From Desulfomicrobium macestii (GTDB lineage: Bacteria; Desulfobacterota; Desulfovibrionia; Desulfovibrionales; Desulfomicrobiaceae): a DNA stretch of 64,000 bases. Below, piece by piece: positions 17,382-26,265 of the stretch. The notes below the pieces were generated by a model, which saw nothing but the letters and a program-made list of their open reading frames with translations, searched no databases and was not told the DNA's origin. The DNA is taken from positions 40,724 to 104,723 of the forward strand of contig NZ_JADBGG010000014.1 in assembly GCF_014873765.1 (NCBI RefSeq). The letters are read 5' to 3'. Within the stretch, counting starts at the first letter, position 1, and the number at the start of each line of letters is the position of its first letter. Position numbers and translations under genes: made by a program.

Positions 17382-19778
17382 ATGGAACTGTTCGCCACAG
17401 ACCTGGAAAGGCTGGCGTTTCTACTGGAGGCCGATGCGGCGCTGACTCTCGATCCCGATGCGCTTGGGACCGAGGCCGCCGAACAGTCCGCTCCTGAAGA
17501 GCTCCCTCCCGAGAAACGCCCCAAGTACATCACCAACTACATCGGCAGTAAGCAGAAGCTCGTCGACTGGATCTGGAAGCATACCCCGGAAGGCGTTGGC
17601 ACCGTGCTCGACGCATTTTCGGGGTCTGCGGTCGTGGCCTACATGTACAAGACCAAGGGCCTCCAGGTCATCGCCAACGACCGGCTCCGCTACTGCCACC
17701 ACGCCGCCAAGGCGATCATCGAGAACAACTCGGTTCGCCTGAGCGAGGACGAGATCGAAGCGCTTCTGGCCGACAACGCCAAGGCGGGCAGCTTCGTCCA
17801 GGACAACTTCAAGGGCATCTTCTTCGCAAAGGGCGTCCATGCGCTGATCGACACCATCCGCGCCAACTGCGACAAGCTCTCCGGCTTCAAGAAAGACATC
17901 GCTCTGTTCGGCCTTGGCAAGACCTGCATGAGCGGCAAGGGCGGTTTCGGCCACTTCTCGTCCTCCACCGACTATGGCCGCCGCCAGGACACTCCAGACG
18001 AGTTCAAGGATCGTCTGCGCAAGAACCTGCAGCGCATCAACGCCCTGGTCTTCGACAACGACAAGGAGAACAAGGCGCACCGGCAGGACATCAACGACCT
18101 GCTGCCGAAAGCCAAGGCGGATCTGGCCTACTTCGATCCGCCCTACGCCACCGAGTTTTCGACTACCAACTACGAGCGGGCCTACCACTTCGTGGAGGGG
18201 CTCATGACCTATTGGGAAGGGCTCGAAATCAAGGCCGACACCAAGGTCAAGTATTACGAGACCGACCACAAGACCGTCACCAAGGCCAACGCCAGCGAGT
18301 TCTTCCAGACCTTTCTCGGCAACGCCAAACACATCCCGAACTGGCTGATCTCCTACCGCGATCACGCCTATCCCAACGAGCAGGAGATGAAGCGGATCAT
18401 CGGCTCCTTCGGCAAACAGAGCCGGATGAAGTCCAAGGATCACCACTACGCCATCACCTCCAAGCACGGCGAGGCTTCCAATGCCAAGGAGCGTCTGTTC
18501 GTCTGCGCTCCCGGGGCCAAGGCCAGCGCCGAGCGGGAGGAGAAACCCGTTCCGATGGCCGCCGCAGCGAACTTCCACACCAGCATTCCCGTGGACATCC
18601 GGCTGGGTGAAGGCGAACGCCTCGCGACCGAGGCCATGGATGTCGGCTCGGCGGGCGACCCCCAGTTCAGCTTCGTGCTCTGCCGCACCGGGACCAACAA
18701 GAACGGCGACCACTTCACCGCTGAGGAGTTGTCCGGTCGGCACATGACGGCCGTGAACAAGAAGGTCGATCTGCAGCATTCGCAGGAGTTCAACGACATC
18801 GTCGGTGGCATCGTCGCCGCCGACTACCTGGAGGACGACAACGGCGGCCGCGTGGAATGCGTCGGCGAGCTGTACGTCCACGACACCCCGGCTGCCCGGC
18901 TGGCCTACAAGCTGATGAAGCGCGGGATCATCTCCCAGGTCTCCATGGAGTGCGACTACCAGGAGGGCGAATGCTCGGTCTGCCACAAGCGCTTCCAGAA
19001 CAAGGCCGACTACTGCACCCACCTGCGCAAGTTCAAGGGCCGTGATGTGGGCGGCCAACCCGTTTTCGAGATTCTGCACGGCGTCACTTTCACCGGACTG
19101 GGACTGCTCGACCGCAAAGGCGCGGACGAGAACGCCAGGATTCTGCAGGTGGCGTCCCTTCAGAGCCAGCCCGACCAATCCCAACCCGAAGGAGATTCCA
19201 CGATGGAAGACAAAACCAAACCCACCGATGAACCGGCCGTCGAAGCGGCCAAGAAGAAACCCGCCCAGCAGGAAGGCGATCCCGCCCGCGTTACCGACCT
19301 GGAAAAGGAAAACCGGCAGCTCAAGGCCCAGGTCGCCGAGCTGCAGAAACGCGTCCAGGAACTGGAAGCCGAACAAAAGGCGGCCGCCTGCCGCTCCCGG
19401 GCCAAGAAACTGCTCACCCGTCTGGAGAAGCAGGGGCTCTCCTTTGCGTCCGATGAGGACCGGGAAGCCGAGCTGAAACGCCTGGCCGAACTGTCCGACG
19501 AAGCCTTCGCCGCCACCGAAGCCGCTTATGAGCGCCTGCCCAAGTCGGCCAAGGCGGACAAGGACAAGGAAGAGAAACCCGCTGACAGCGACCAGGGCGG
19601 CAAGCCCGCCGCCAAGGCATCGACGGAAACCCCGCTGCGCAGCGACGCCGGTGTCCGGCCCCACGATGTGGACGACCGCAAGGTGTCCCTCGAGGACCGT
19701 CTGCGCGACGGGTTCATGGCCGCTTACCGCAACCGTGTCGGCGAGGACTCTCCCGAACACTCGCAAATCAACGCATAA
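17382..19778 (+). CDS. Fusion: DNA adenine methylase, prohead protease and scaffold, 798 aa
   Basis: ATG 17382 follows CCGGAGACGTTG. Residues ~48-390 are a D12-class adenine methyltransferase: NYIGSKQKLVDW near 52 (SAM site) and D252-P-P-Y as catalytic motif. Residues ~398-600 resemble a prohead protease of the XkdF/T4 gp21 type, with a DLQHS histidine and a VSME serine as candidate catalytic residues, plus a Cys/His insert (CSVCHKRF...CTHL) that may bind zinc. The rest is a coiled-coil, charged scaffold. Protease followed by scaffold in one frame is common in phages; a methylase fused at the front is unusual. Confidence 0.8.
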   Translation: MELFATDLERLAFLLEADAALTLDPDALGTEAAEQSAPEELPPEKRPKYITNYIGSKQKLVDWIWKHTPEGVGTVLDAFSGSAVVAYMYKTKGLQVIANDRLRYCHHAAKAIIENNSVRLSEDEIEALLADNAKAGSFVQDNFKGIFFAKGVHALIDTIRANCDKLSGFKKDIALFGLGKTCMSGKGGFGHFSSSTDYGRRQDTPDEFKDRLRKNLQRINALVFDNDKENKAHRQDINDLLPKAKADLAYFDPPYATEFSTTNYERAYHFVEGLMTYWEGLEIKADTKVKYYETDHKTVTKANASEFFQTFLGNAKHIPNWLISYRDHAYPNEQEMKRIIGSFGKQSRMKSKDHHYAITSKHGEASNAKERLFVCAPGAKASAEREEKPVPMAAAANFHTSIPVDIRLGEGERLATEAMDVGSAGDPQFSFVLCRTGTNKNGDHFTAEELSGRHMTAVNKKVDLQHSQEFNDIVGGIVAADYLEDDNGGRVECVGELYVHDTPAARLAYKLMKRGIISQVSMECDYQEGECSVCHKRFQNKADYCTHLRKFKGRDVGGQPVFEILHGVTFTGLGLLDRKGADENARILQVASLQSQPDQSQPEGDSTMEDKTKPTDEPAVEAAKKKPAQQEGDPARVTDLEKENRQLKAQVAELQKRVQELEAEQKAAACRSRAKKLLTRLEKQGLSFASDEDREAELKRLAELSDEAFAATEAAYERLPKSAKADKDKEEKPADSDQGGKPAAKASTETPLRSDAGVRPHDVDDRKVSLEDRLRDGFMAAYRNRVGEDSPEHSQINA
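19203..19778 (+). CDS. Nested in-frame scaffold protein, 191 aa
   Basis: Inside the fusion gene, ATG 19203 (residue 608, same frame) is preceded by GAAGGAGATTCCACG, a strong ribosome site. The product would be a free capsid scaffold: an acidic/lysine-rich start, a coiled coil (roughly 19300-19400) and a charged tail. This repeats the lambda C/Nu3 arrangement, where scaffold is made from an internal start within the protease gene. The internal initiation is inferred from the ribosome site. Confidence 0.65.
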   Translation: MEDKTKPTDEPAVEAAKKKPAQQEGDPARVTDLEKENRQLKAQVAELQKRVQELEAEQKAAACRSRAKKLLTRLEKQGLSFASDEDREAELKRLAELSDEAFAATEAAYERLPKSAKADKDKEEKPADSDQGGKPAAKASTETPLRSDAGVRPHDVDDRKVSLEDRLRDGFMAAYRNRVGEDSPEHSQINA

Positions 19779-19790
19779 GGAGGAAACACC

Positions 19791-20153
19791 ATGTCATTCA
19801 TCAATCCGTGTCACCGCAGCCTCGCCTATGGCGACGGCCACATCCAGGGCGACGGCCAACTCGGCCAGGTGGTCCGCGTGGTCGGCGACGACCTGTTCGC
19901 CGTCAACACCGATCCCACCAAGCGTTCCTTCGGCATCCTGATCAAGGACTACGCCGGTGGCGAAATGCCCGGTATCTACTGCGATGGCGGCGTCTACGAG
20001 ACCGACGCCTTCGAAGGGACCGTCGTCGCCGGAGACGACCTGAAAGTTTCGGCGAACGGTCGCCTGACCAACGGCGTCGCGGCCGGAGAGCACGTGGTCG
20101 CCCACGCCATTTCCGTACAGAGCGGCGTCCTCAAATTTCGCCTGCTCGTCTAA
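19791..20153 (+). CDS. Capsid decoration/stabilising protein, 120 aa
   Basis: ATG 19791 follows AAGGAGGAAACACC. The protein is glycine- and beta-rich, with a repetitive GDGHIQGDGQLGQVV start and a small barrel-like remainder. Size, composition and position between scaffold and major capsid genes fit DUF2190 or lambda D-like decoration proteins. Sequence evidence is generic, so the role rests mainly on context. Confidence 0.65.
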   Translation: MSFINPCHRSLAYGDGHIQGDGQLGQVVRVVGDDLFAVNTDPTKRSFGILIKDYAGGEMPGIYCDGGVYETDAFEGTVVAGDDLKVSANGRLTNGVAAGEHVVAHAISVQSGVLKFRLLV

Positions 20154-20171
20154 CCCAAGGAGCCAACGCAC

Positions 20172-21035
20172 ATGAAAACCAATCAGTTGAAAATCCACTC
20201 CCAGGAGTACATGGAAACCATGGCGCGGCTCATGAGCGAGGCTCTCGAGTCGCCCGAAGGCATGCGGGCACTTGCCGCCGCCATTGCCGCGCCCATCGAA
20301 CAGGAGATCAAGCGCAAGGAGATTTCCTCGCTGCTGCTCACCAAGCACACGCTGCCCAAGGGCGAACGTCCGGTCTACCAGAAGAAACCGACCGTCAAGG
20401 CTCACTGGATCAGCAAGGACGGCGACGCACAGGAGCAGGAGGTGGGCAAGGACGAGGTCGAGTTCCCCACCAACCGCATCCACTCCAATCCGATGGTGGA
20501 CGTTTCCGTCCTCAAGAACGGCAACATCGGCACGCTGATGGACATCCAGACCAGCGCCGCCGACGCCATCCGCAAGGAGATGGACCGCCGCACCATCTCG
20601 GTGCTCTCCTCGGCCATCCCGGCGATCAACACCATCGAGGTCACTGGCGACTTGCTCACCGAGGAGGCGCTGAACGAGGCCATCTCGATCATCGAGGACC
20701 TGGAGCTGTCGGTGAAGTACATCGTCATGCGCGGCCGCCGGTTCAACGACATGCGCGGCTGGAACCTCGATCCCCAGACCAAGCTCGAGCTGCGCCAGAA
20801 GGGTGTCATCAAGAACTACGGCACCGGCGGCATTCTGCTGACCGCCTCCATGCCGCTGGACGAGATCATCATCGTCCCGGATGAAGAGGTCGGAAAGATG
20901 CCGGTGCGCGAAAACCTGAAGACGGAGTCCATCGATCAGAAGACCCGCTTCAAGACCGGCTGGCTGGTGTGGTCCGAAATCGGCCAGGGCATTACCCGCC
21001 CTGACATCATGGCCAAGGTCAAACTGGTTCCGTAA
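20172..21035 (+). CDS. Major capsid protein, HK97-fold candidate
   Basis: This 287-residue protein starts at ATG 20172 (AAGGAGCCAACGCAC). It has a helical N-terminal arm (~1-60), an extended E-loop-like part, and a spine/A-domain-like region (EEALNEAISIIEDLELSVKYIVMRGRRFNDM). A C-terminal VWSEIGQGI...IMAKVKLVP strand is typical of HK97-fold shells. Position after protease/scaffold and decoration genes makes it the shell protein. It is shorter than many myovirus capsid proteins. Confidence 0.8.
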   Translation: MKTNQLKIHSQEYMETMARLMSEALESPEGMRALAAAIAAPIEQEIKRKEISSLLLTKHTLPKGERPVYQKKPTVKAHWISKDGDAQEQEVGKDEVEFPTNRIHSNPMVDVSVLKNGNIGTLMDIQTSAADAIRKEMDRRTISVLSSAIPAINTIEVTGDLLTEEALNEAISIIEDLELSVKYIVMRGRRFNDMRGWNLDPQTKLELRQKGVIKNYGTGGILLTASMPLDEIIIVPDEEVGKMPVRENLKTESIDQKTRFKTGWLVWSEIGQGITRPDIMAKVKLVP

Positions 21036-21053
21036 TCCGGGAGGTGACGTGAG

Positions 21054-21413
21054 ATGAATCGAATCAAGAACATCCGTCCCGGCGTTCTGGTGATCCCCGA
21101 CGCCGGGCTGAAACTCAAGCCCGGCCAGGTAGTCGAGGTGGAACGCCTCACCAAGCAGATCCAGGCGGCGCTCAAGAACGGCCGCCTGGCCATGGCCGAC
21201 AAACCGAAGCAGGAACCGCTCGCCCCTCCAGAGCCAGACCAGGACGCGGAACCGGTGGACCTGAGCAAGCTCTCCGCCACCGACGCGATTTCCAAGGTCA
21301 ACGAGGAGGCCAATCCGGAGACCCTCAAGGGCTACATGGAAACCGAAAAACGCCGCACGGTGATCGACGCGCTCAAGAGCCGTCTGGAGGGCCTGCAAGG
21401 TGCTGCTGAGTGA
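21054..21413 (+). CDS. Head-associated hypothetical protein, 119 aa
   Basis: ATG 21054 follows GGGAGGTGACGTGAG. Residues 1-50 form a small beta motif (GVLVIPDAGLKLKPGQVVEV) related in pattern to the N-terminus of the 85-aa protein at 23306. A proline-rich linker and a helical tail follow. The 3' end overlaps the next gene by 14 bases. A connector accessory role is likely from position only. Confidence 0.65.
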   Translation: MNRIKNIRPGVLVIPDAGLKLKPGQVVEVERLTKQIQAALKNGRLAMADKPKQEPLAPPEPDQDAEPVDLSKLSATDAISKVNEEANPETLKGYMETEKRRTVIDALKSRLEGLQGAAE

Positions 21414-21864
21414 CCTGATCGCCGACCTGCGGCTCGACCTGTCCGATCCGGGCGCATCTCTCTTCGAGGACCAGACTCTGGAGAGATGCGTCCGGAAAGC
21501 CGTTTTCCGGGTCGGCCGTGACCTCGACCAATCGCTGACGATCACGGTCGGAGAGATCACCCCCGATCCCACCGGCGAGGTCCGCGAGCTCCTGGTGATC
21601 ATGGCGCAGATCCACGCCTGCCAGGTCATGCGTTCGGCCACCGCCAACGCCTTCTCCTTTTCCAGCGGCGACAAGAGAGTGGATAAAACCGGACAGCCCG
21701 GCCACTGGGCCAAGCTCGAGGCCGATCTGCTCGCCGACTACCGGCAGCGGCTCACCGAGCTGCGTCCGGCCACCCAGCTCGATCAGGAAGCCTACATCCT
21801 GACCCCGAGCGGCCTTACGCCGGTCATCTACGAACAAGGGATCGATCTCGATGTTGTTGAATGA
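21400..21864 (+). CDS. Head-tail adaptor protein, 154 aa
   Basis: GTG 21400 lies inside the previous gene. The helical product (LLSDLIADLRLDLSDPGASLFEDQTLERCVRKAV) matches the pattern of gp6/gp15-like connector adaptors, which begin with exactly this kind of short helix plus aspartate loop. It would form the ring below the portal. It overlaps the next gene by 14 bases. Confidence 0.7.
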   Translation: MLLSDLIADLRLDLSDPGASLFEDQTLERCVRKAVFRVGRDLDQSLTITVGEITPDPTGEVRELLVIMAQIHACQVMRSATANAFSFSSGDKRVDKTGQPGHWAKLEADLLADYRQRLTELRPATQLDQEAYILTPSGLTPVIYEQGIDLDVVE

Positions 21865-22210
21865 CCGGGAACGCGCCGAAGCCGTGGCCGATGTCGCCCG
21901 GCTGATCCTCTCCTCGGGCCAGACCGCACGCATCCTGCGCGTGGTTCCCGGCGAGCGGCTCTACGGCACCGACGATGCCGAATACACGGAAATCTCCGTC
22001 ATCCCCCTCGAACTGAACGAAACCCCGCCGGAGGAGCTGAGCGGCAAGATCGACGCGCTCGCCTGTGTCCTTCCGGATGCCGATGTCCGGGGTGAAGACC
22101 GCCTGGCCTCAGACAGGGAAACCTATCGCATACAGAGTGTGGAAGAAGAACACTTCTTCGGCACCGTCACTCATAAGAACCTGCAACTGGTGAAGCTCAA
22201 TGGGCGTTAG
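21851..22210 (+). CDS. Head closure/connector protein, 119 aa
   Basis: ATG 21851 overlaps the adaptor gene. The beta-rich protein (ILRVVPGERLYGTDDAEYTEISVIPLEL) has the size and order of a head-closure (stopper) protein. No diagnostic motif is visible. It overlaps the following gene by 11 bases, indicating a tightly coupled connector operon. Confidence 0.55.
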   Translation: MLLNDRERAEAVADVARLILSSGQTARILRVVPGERLYGTDDAEYTEISVIPLELNETPPEELSGKIDALACVLPDADVRGEDRLASDRETYRIQSVEEEHFFGTVTHKNLQLVKLNGR

Positions 22211-22685
22211 GCGGACCGGTGACTGGGACAAGGCCCGCGCCAAGCTGACCACCGGCATGGGGCCACGTCTGGCCACGGCCCTGCGACAGGCCACGATCCG
22301 CAACGCCCTTTTTCTGGTGCGCGAGATCCAGCGGGGGATTCGCTCCCAGGCCCCGGGCGGACAGGCCTTCGTGAAACTCGCCGAGAGCACCATCGAGCGC
22401 AAAGGCTCAAGCAAGGCGCTCATCGACACCGGCTTTCTCGTCAACGCCATCACCCAGAAGATCATGGCCGACAAGGCGTTCGTCGGCCTGCTGCGCGGCA
22501 CCGTCAACAAGGACGGGGAAGACATGGTGAACATCGGTGCCGTCATGGAGTACGGGGCCACCATCAAACATCCGAACGGCGCGACCATCATCATCCCCGC
22601 CAGACCCTTTCTGCATCCGGTGATGGATAAGTACCGCGAGCAGATCCTCCAGAACTATCGCGAGGCGATCCGCTCCGCGCTTTGA
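22200..22685 (+). CDS. Virion morphogenesis / HK97 gp10-like protein, 161 aa
   Basis: ATG 22200. Typical phage morphogenesis features are present: a helical start (ALRQATIRNALFLVREIQRGI), a substrate-like middle (ALIDTGFLVNAITQKI), an MEYGATIKHPNG loop, and the ending IPARPFLHPVMDKYREQILQ, which is close to the family signature PARPFL. It is involved in tail completion or head-tail joining. It ends the head block; promoter-like copy 5 follows within five bases. Confidence 0.8.
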   Translation: MGVRRTGDWDKARAKLTTGMGPRLATALRQATIRNALFLVREIQRGIRSQAPGGQAFVKLAESTIERKGSSKALIDTGFLVNAITQKIMADKAFVGLLRGTVNKDGEDMVNIGAVMEYGATIKHPNGATIIIPARPFLHPVMDKYREQILQNYREAIRSAL

Positions 22686-22689
22686 GCCT

Positions 22690-22721
22690 CCGACACATCG
22701 CCAGCGCTTCCGGTAAGTAAC
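22690..22721 (+). promoter_or_regulatory. Phage repeated promoter-like element, copy 5
   Basis: CCGACA, 18 bases, TAAGTAAC, then only 23 bases to the TTG start at 22745, the shortest leader of the set. If TAAGTA acts as a -10, transcription would begin just ahead of the GGAGG ribosome site. Confidence 0.7.
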
Positions 22722-22744
22722 CAGGCAGAAAACGGAGGCGTCCC

Positions 22745-23293
22745 TTGAGCACGATACAGACCGTCACAGAAATCCTGATCCGCCTGGCCAAACAGGCCAT
22801 CCACCCGGACACCGTGCTGGTGTTCCCGGATGACCTGTTCGAGGTCCAGCGTACCCCCAGCGTCATCCTCCAGGGGCCGAAGCTGGCGGAAGACCGTTTC
22901 CGCCGCAGCCAGAGCCGCCTGTTTGAGAAGAATGTCGCGGAGCTGAGTTTCGAGGAGTGCCGGTTTCCCCGTCTCTATCACCTCGATTTCGACCTGGTGG
23001 TGACCGTGGACCGGGAGGCCGAACTGCTTGGTTTTCACGAATCGGTGTCGCGGTTCCTCCAGCTTTACCCGGAGATCGCCATCGCCGACCAGGGCAGCCT
23101 GAACCTTACCGAACTGGTTCCTCTGGGCGGCCTGGCCCGGGTGAACCTCTCCAACCTCCGGCAAAGCTCCGGACGCATCCGCATCGAATCCTGCCCGGTG
23201 TACGACGGCGACCTGCGCGACGGTCGGCTGATCCGGGACCGGACCTTCCAGTTTCACGGCGACGTGACAGAGCAACGAACCATTCAACCGTAA
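22745..23293 (+). CDS. Tail completion/terminator-like protein, 182 aa
   Basis: TTG 22745 is chosen because AACGGAGGCGTCCC precedes it. The mixed alpha/beta protein contains a long hydrophobic strand (LYHLDFDLVVTVD) characteristic of small tail-terminator or completion proteins. Its position between the connector genes and the sheath supports that role. No catalytic motif is seen. Confidence 0.6.
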   Translation: MSTIQTVTEILIRLAKQAIHPDTVLVFPDDLFEVQRTPSVILQGPKLAEDRFRRSQSRLFEKNVAELSFEECRFPRLYHLDFDLVVTVDREAELLGFHESVSRFLQLYPEIAIADQGSLNLTELVPLGGLARVNLSNLRQSSGRIRIESCPVYDGDLRDGRLIRDRTFQFHGDVTEQRTIQP

Positions 23294-23305
23294 AGGAGAA
23301 CAACC

Positions 23306-23563
23306 GTGATCGAGATCAGAAACCTGCAGTTCCAACCCCTGACGTTCAACCTCTCCGGCCAGGGAACCCTTCACCTCGGGCCGCGAGAACGCAAGAGCAT
23401 CGCCCGCAAGGACCTCTCCGCCGAGATCAAGACCGCCGGAAAACGCGGCCTGGTGCGCATCACCGACCTGACCGGCGGCGCGGAACCAGAACCGGAAAAG
23501 CCCACGGCAACCGATGACGCCGCAGCCGATGAGGCCAAGACCACCAGCAAGCGGAGGAAATAA
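23306..23563 (+). CDS. Small tail-region protein, 85 aa
   Basis: GTG 23306 follows TAAAGGAGAACAACC. It has a beta motif at residues 1-50 (similar pattern to the 119-aa head protein at 21054) and a long acidic/basic disordered tail ending in KTTSKRRK. It lies directly before the sheath gene, two bases apart. No family is recognised. Confidence 0.65.
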   Translation: MIEIRNLQFQPLTFNLSGQGTLHLGPRERKSIARKDLSAEIKTAGKRGLVRITDLTGGAEPEPEKPTATDDAAADEAKTTSKRRK

Positions 23564-23565
23564 CC

Positions 23566-25095
23566 ATGCCGACCTATCTATCGCCCGGGATTTACACCCG
23601 GGAAACGGACTTCAGTTTCTATGTGAAGCAGATCTCGACCTCGTCGGCTGCCATGGTCGGAGTGGCCGAGAAAGGCCCGATCAACAAGCCCGTGCTGGTG
23701 ACGAGCTGGGAACAGTTTATCAACCGTTTCGGCTCCTATATCAACGAAAGCTATCTGGCCTACGCCGCACGGGCGTTTTTCGACAACGGCGGGTCGGTCC
23801 TCTACGTCACCCGCATCGCCCATCTCACCGACTCCACCGACCGGGACACCCTGACGGCGCTCAAATCTTCCATCGTGCTGCAGAACCGGGAGGCGACGCC
23901 CGCCGACGCCCTGCGGATCGAGGCCGTGAACGAAGGCGTCTGGGGCGACCGACTCTCCATCTCCATCGAGGACGGTTCTCTCGATCCGGCCAACCATTTC
24001 AACCTGGTGGTCCGGCACAAAGGCGATGTGGTCGAGGTGTTCAAGGATCTGAGCATGGACGAGACGCTGCCGAACCATGTGGAGCTGGCGATCAACGACC
24101 GCTCGGATTTCATCTTGGTCCAGGATCTGGCCGCAGCAATGGGAACGCCCAGCGACCGTCCGGCATTGGGCGTGTTCACGCTCAGCGGCGGCGACAATGG
24201 TCTGACCGATCTGGCCGATGCGGACTTCATCGGCGATCCCTCGCAGCATACCGGCCTCTATGGCTTTGACGAGATCGACGCCCTGAACCTGCTGATGGTC
24301 CCCGGCGTCACGACGGTGCCGGTGATCAACGCCGGAATCGCCTATGCCGAGGGGCGCAAGGATCTGCTGTTCATCGCCGACACGCCCATGCACCTGGAGC
24401 CGCTCGAAGCGGTAGATTTCCGCAAGGGACAAGGGATGTACAGCCACGCGGCCTTCAACTCCTCCTACGCGGCGCTCTACTACCCCTGGCTGGAGATCAG
24501 CGATCCGGTCAACTCGCGCAAGAAGCTGGTGCCGCCCTGCGGCGCGGTGGCGGGATGCATCGCCCGCAGCGACCAGAAGACCAACGTCTGGAACGCGCCC
24601 GCCGGTATCGACCGTGGCCGCATCTTCAACACGCTCTCCCTGGCCTACAAGACCAGCCGTGGCGAGCGCGATGTGCTCTATCCGGAAGGGGTCAACGTCA
24701 TCGCCGTGTTCCCCGACACCGGCATCAACATCTGGGGCCAGAAGACGCTGCAAAGCCAGCCCTCGGCCGTGGACCGCATCAACGTGCGCCGTCTGATGAT
24801 GTTCATGGAGGAAGCCATCTCGGAATCCTCCCGCTTCGTGGTGTTCGAGCCGAATCACCCCCAGACCTGGCGTGCCCTCGGCCGCCTGATCAACCCCTTC
24901 CTGCAGGACATCAAGGACAAGGGTGGCCTCTACGACTTCGCATTCCAGTGCGACGAGGAGACCAATACCCCGGCGGTCATCGACCGCAACGAAATGGTGG
25001 CCCGCGTGTTCGTCAAGCCGACCAAGACGGCGGAGTTCATCGAGCTGAACTTCATCCTGACCAGCACCGGCGCGGACTTCAAAGAAATCATCTAA
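23566..25095 (+). CDS. Contractile tail sheath protein
   Basis: This 509-residue protein begins MPTYLSPGIYTRETDFS, the classic sheath N-terminus, and continues with PINKPVLVTSWEQFINRFGSY. The C-terminal part (VNVRRLMMFMEEAISESSRFVVFEPN, then QTWRALGRLINPFLQDI, and the final beta segment) is the conserved sheath core. It forms the contracting outer tube and shows that the phage is a myovirus. Full length. Confidence 0.95.
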   Translation: MPTYLSPGIYTRETDFSFYVKQISTSSAAMVGVAEKGPINKPVLVTSWEQFINRFGSYINESYLAYAARAFFDNGGSVLYVTRIAHLTDSTDRDTLTALKSSIVLQNREATPADALRIEAVNEGVWGDRLSISIEDGSLDPANHFNLVVRHKGDVVEVFKDLSMDETLPNHVELAINDRSDFILVQDLAAAMGTPSDRPALGVFTLSGGDNGLTDLADADFIGDPSQHTGLYGFDEIDALNLLMVPGVTTVPVINAGIAYAEGRKDLLFIADTPMHLEPLEAVDFRKGQGMYSHAAFNSSYAALYYPWLEISDPVNSRKKLVPPCGAVAGCIARSDQKTNVWNAPAGIDRGRIFNTLSLAYKTSRGERDVLYPEGVNVIAVFPDTGINIWGQKTLQSQPSAVDRINVRRLMMFMEEAISESSRFVVFEPNHPQTWRALGRLINPFLQDIKDKGGLYDFAFQCDEETNTPAVIDRNEMVARVFVKPTKTAEFIELNFILTSTGADFKEII

Positions 25096-25110
25096 CGGGA
25101 GAACACGGCT

Positions 25111-25572
25111 ATGAGAAGCGGAAACATGCCCAAGAGCCTTTACCAGAACTGGCAATTCGCCATCGAGGTAAATGGCTTCGACGTGGCCCTGTTCCACAAG
25201 GGACAGGAGCCAAAAACAGAATTCGAGGAAGTGGCCTTTGCCCCGGCCGGTTCGATGTTCGACCAAAAGGTGGCAGGGCGGGTCAAGTTCGAGGACATCA
25301 CCCTCGAGAAAGGCAACCTGCAGGACGGCTCCGACGAGGCGGCCCGCGAATGGATCAAGAAACAGGTGGACGTGAACGCCGTCACCGGCGGTCTTCCGGC
25401 CGACTACATGCGCGACATCGACGTTGTCCGCTACGACCGCACCGGCAACGAGACCCGCCGCTGGACCCTGCACGGTGCCTGGGTGAAGGCGCTCGAATAC
25501 GACGAGCTCGAAGGCGGCAACACCGAGAACACCATCGAGAAGCTCACCATCTGCTTCCAATACTGGACCTAA
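25111..25572 (+). CDS. Tail tube protein, 153 aa
   Basis: ATG 25111 after CGGGAGAACACGGCT. The protein has the gp19-like/conserved phage-tail-region layout: a beta barrel with NWQFAIEVNGFDVALF near the start and RRWTLHGAWVKALEYDEL near the end, a motif typical of contractile tube proteins. It directly follows the sheath gene, the standard order. Confidence 0.88.
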   Translation: MRSGNMPKSLYQNWQFAIEVNGFDVALFHKGQEPKTEFEEVAFAPAGSMFDQKVAGRVKFEDITLEKGNLQDGSDEAAREWIKKQVDVNAVTGGLPADYMRDIDVVRYDRTGNETRRWTLHGAWVKALEYDELEGGNTENTIEKLTICFQYWT

Positions 25573-25587
25573 ACCGGAGGATCGACC

Positions 25588-26265
25588 ATGTACAGCTTTG
25601 AACTGCCAAGCGGCACTGAACTCGAGCTTCGGGAAATGACCGGGGCCGAGGAAGAACTGCTCACCAACCAGCGCCTGATCCGTTCCGGAGAGGCGATCAA
25701 CCAGGTGCTCCGCAACTGTTTCGTCCGGCTGGGCGAGAAGACCGATCCCGATCTCGCCGAGGTGATGAACCTGCTCTCGGGTGACCGGCTGTTCGCGCTG
25801 GTCCGCCTGCGCCAGATTTCCCTCGGCGACGAGGTGGAGCTGGAGCTGAGCTGCCCGAACAGCTCCTGCCGCATGACCAACTTTGTGACCATCAATCTCG
25901 AGGATCTCAAGGTCACCCCCTACGGCGAGGAGCGGGAGTTCGCCTTCAAGCTGCCCGGCTCGAAGAAAACCGTGCGCTTCGGATATCTCGATGGCCACAA
26001 GGAAAAGCGTCTGGCCAGCCTGCGTGAGCCCAACATCACCTCGGCCATGCTCATCCGCGTCCTCGACATCGACGGCAAGGCTCCCTCCAAGAAGAGCCTG
26101 GCGGAAATGTCGATGCGCGACCGCAACGCGCTGCGGCAGGAGATGTCGCGGGTCGACGCGGGAATCGACACCTCGGTCGAGACCGATTGCGATGGCTGCG
26201 GCACCAAGATCCGTACCCGCCTGGAGGCCGAACCGGCTTTTTTGTTCCCCGGAGTTCGCTTGTAA
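25588..26265 (+). CDS. Tail assembly chaperone (gpG-like), 225 aa
   Basis: ATG 25588 has CCGGAGGATCGACC. The N-terminal region (ELPSGTELELREMTGAEEELLTNQ) matches phage baseplate/tail chaperones. Two Cys pairs (CPNSSC and CDGCG) could bind zinc. The gene sits immediately before the tape measure, the normal place for chaperones of G/GT type. Near its 3' end lies T TTT TTG (26238-26244) in frame, with an overlapping -1 frame running to 26408. Confidence 0.8.
   Translation: MYSFELPSGTELELREMTGAEEELLTNQRLIRSGEAINQVLRNCFVRLGEKTDPDLAEVMNLLSGDRLFALVRLRQISLGDEVELELSCPNSSCRMTNFVTINLEDLKVTPYGEEREFAFKLPGSKKTVRFGYLDGHKEKRLASLREPNITSAMLIRVLDIDGKAPSKKSLAEMSMRDRNALRQEMSRVDAGIDTSVETDCDGCGTKIRTRLEAEPAFLFPGVRL

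Noticed and set aside
17421..19766. Antisense open frame of 781 codons opposite the methylase fusion
   Set aside because: Shadow frame; the + strand has clear methylase motifs.
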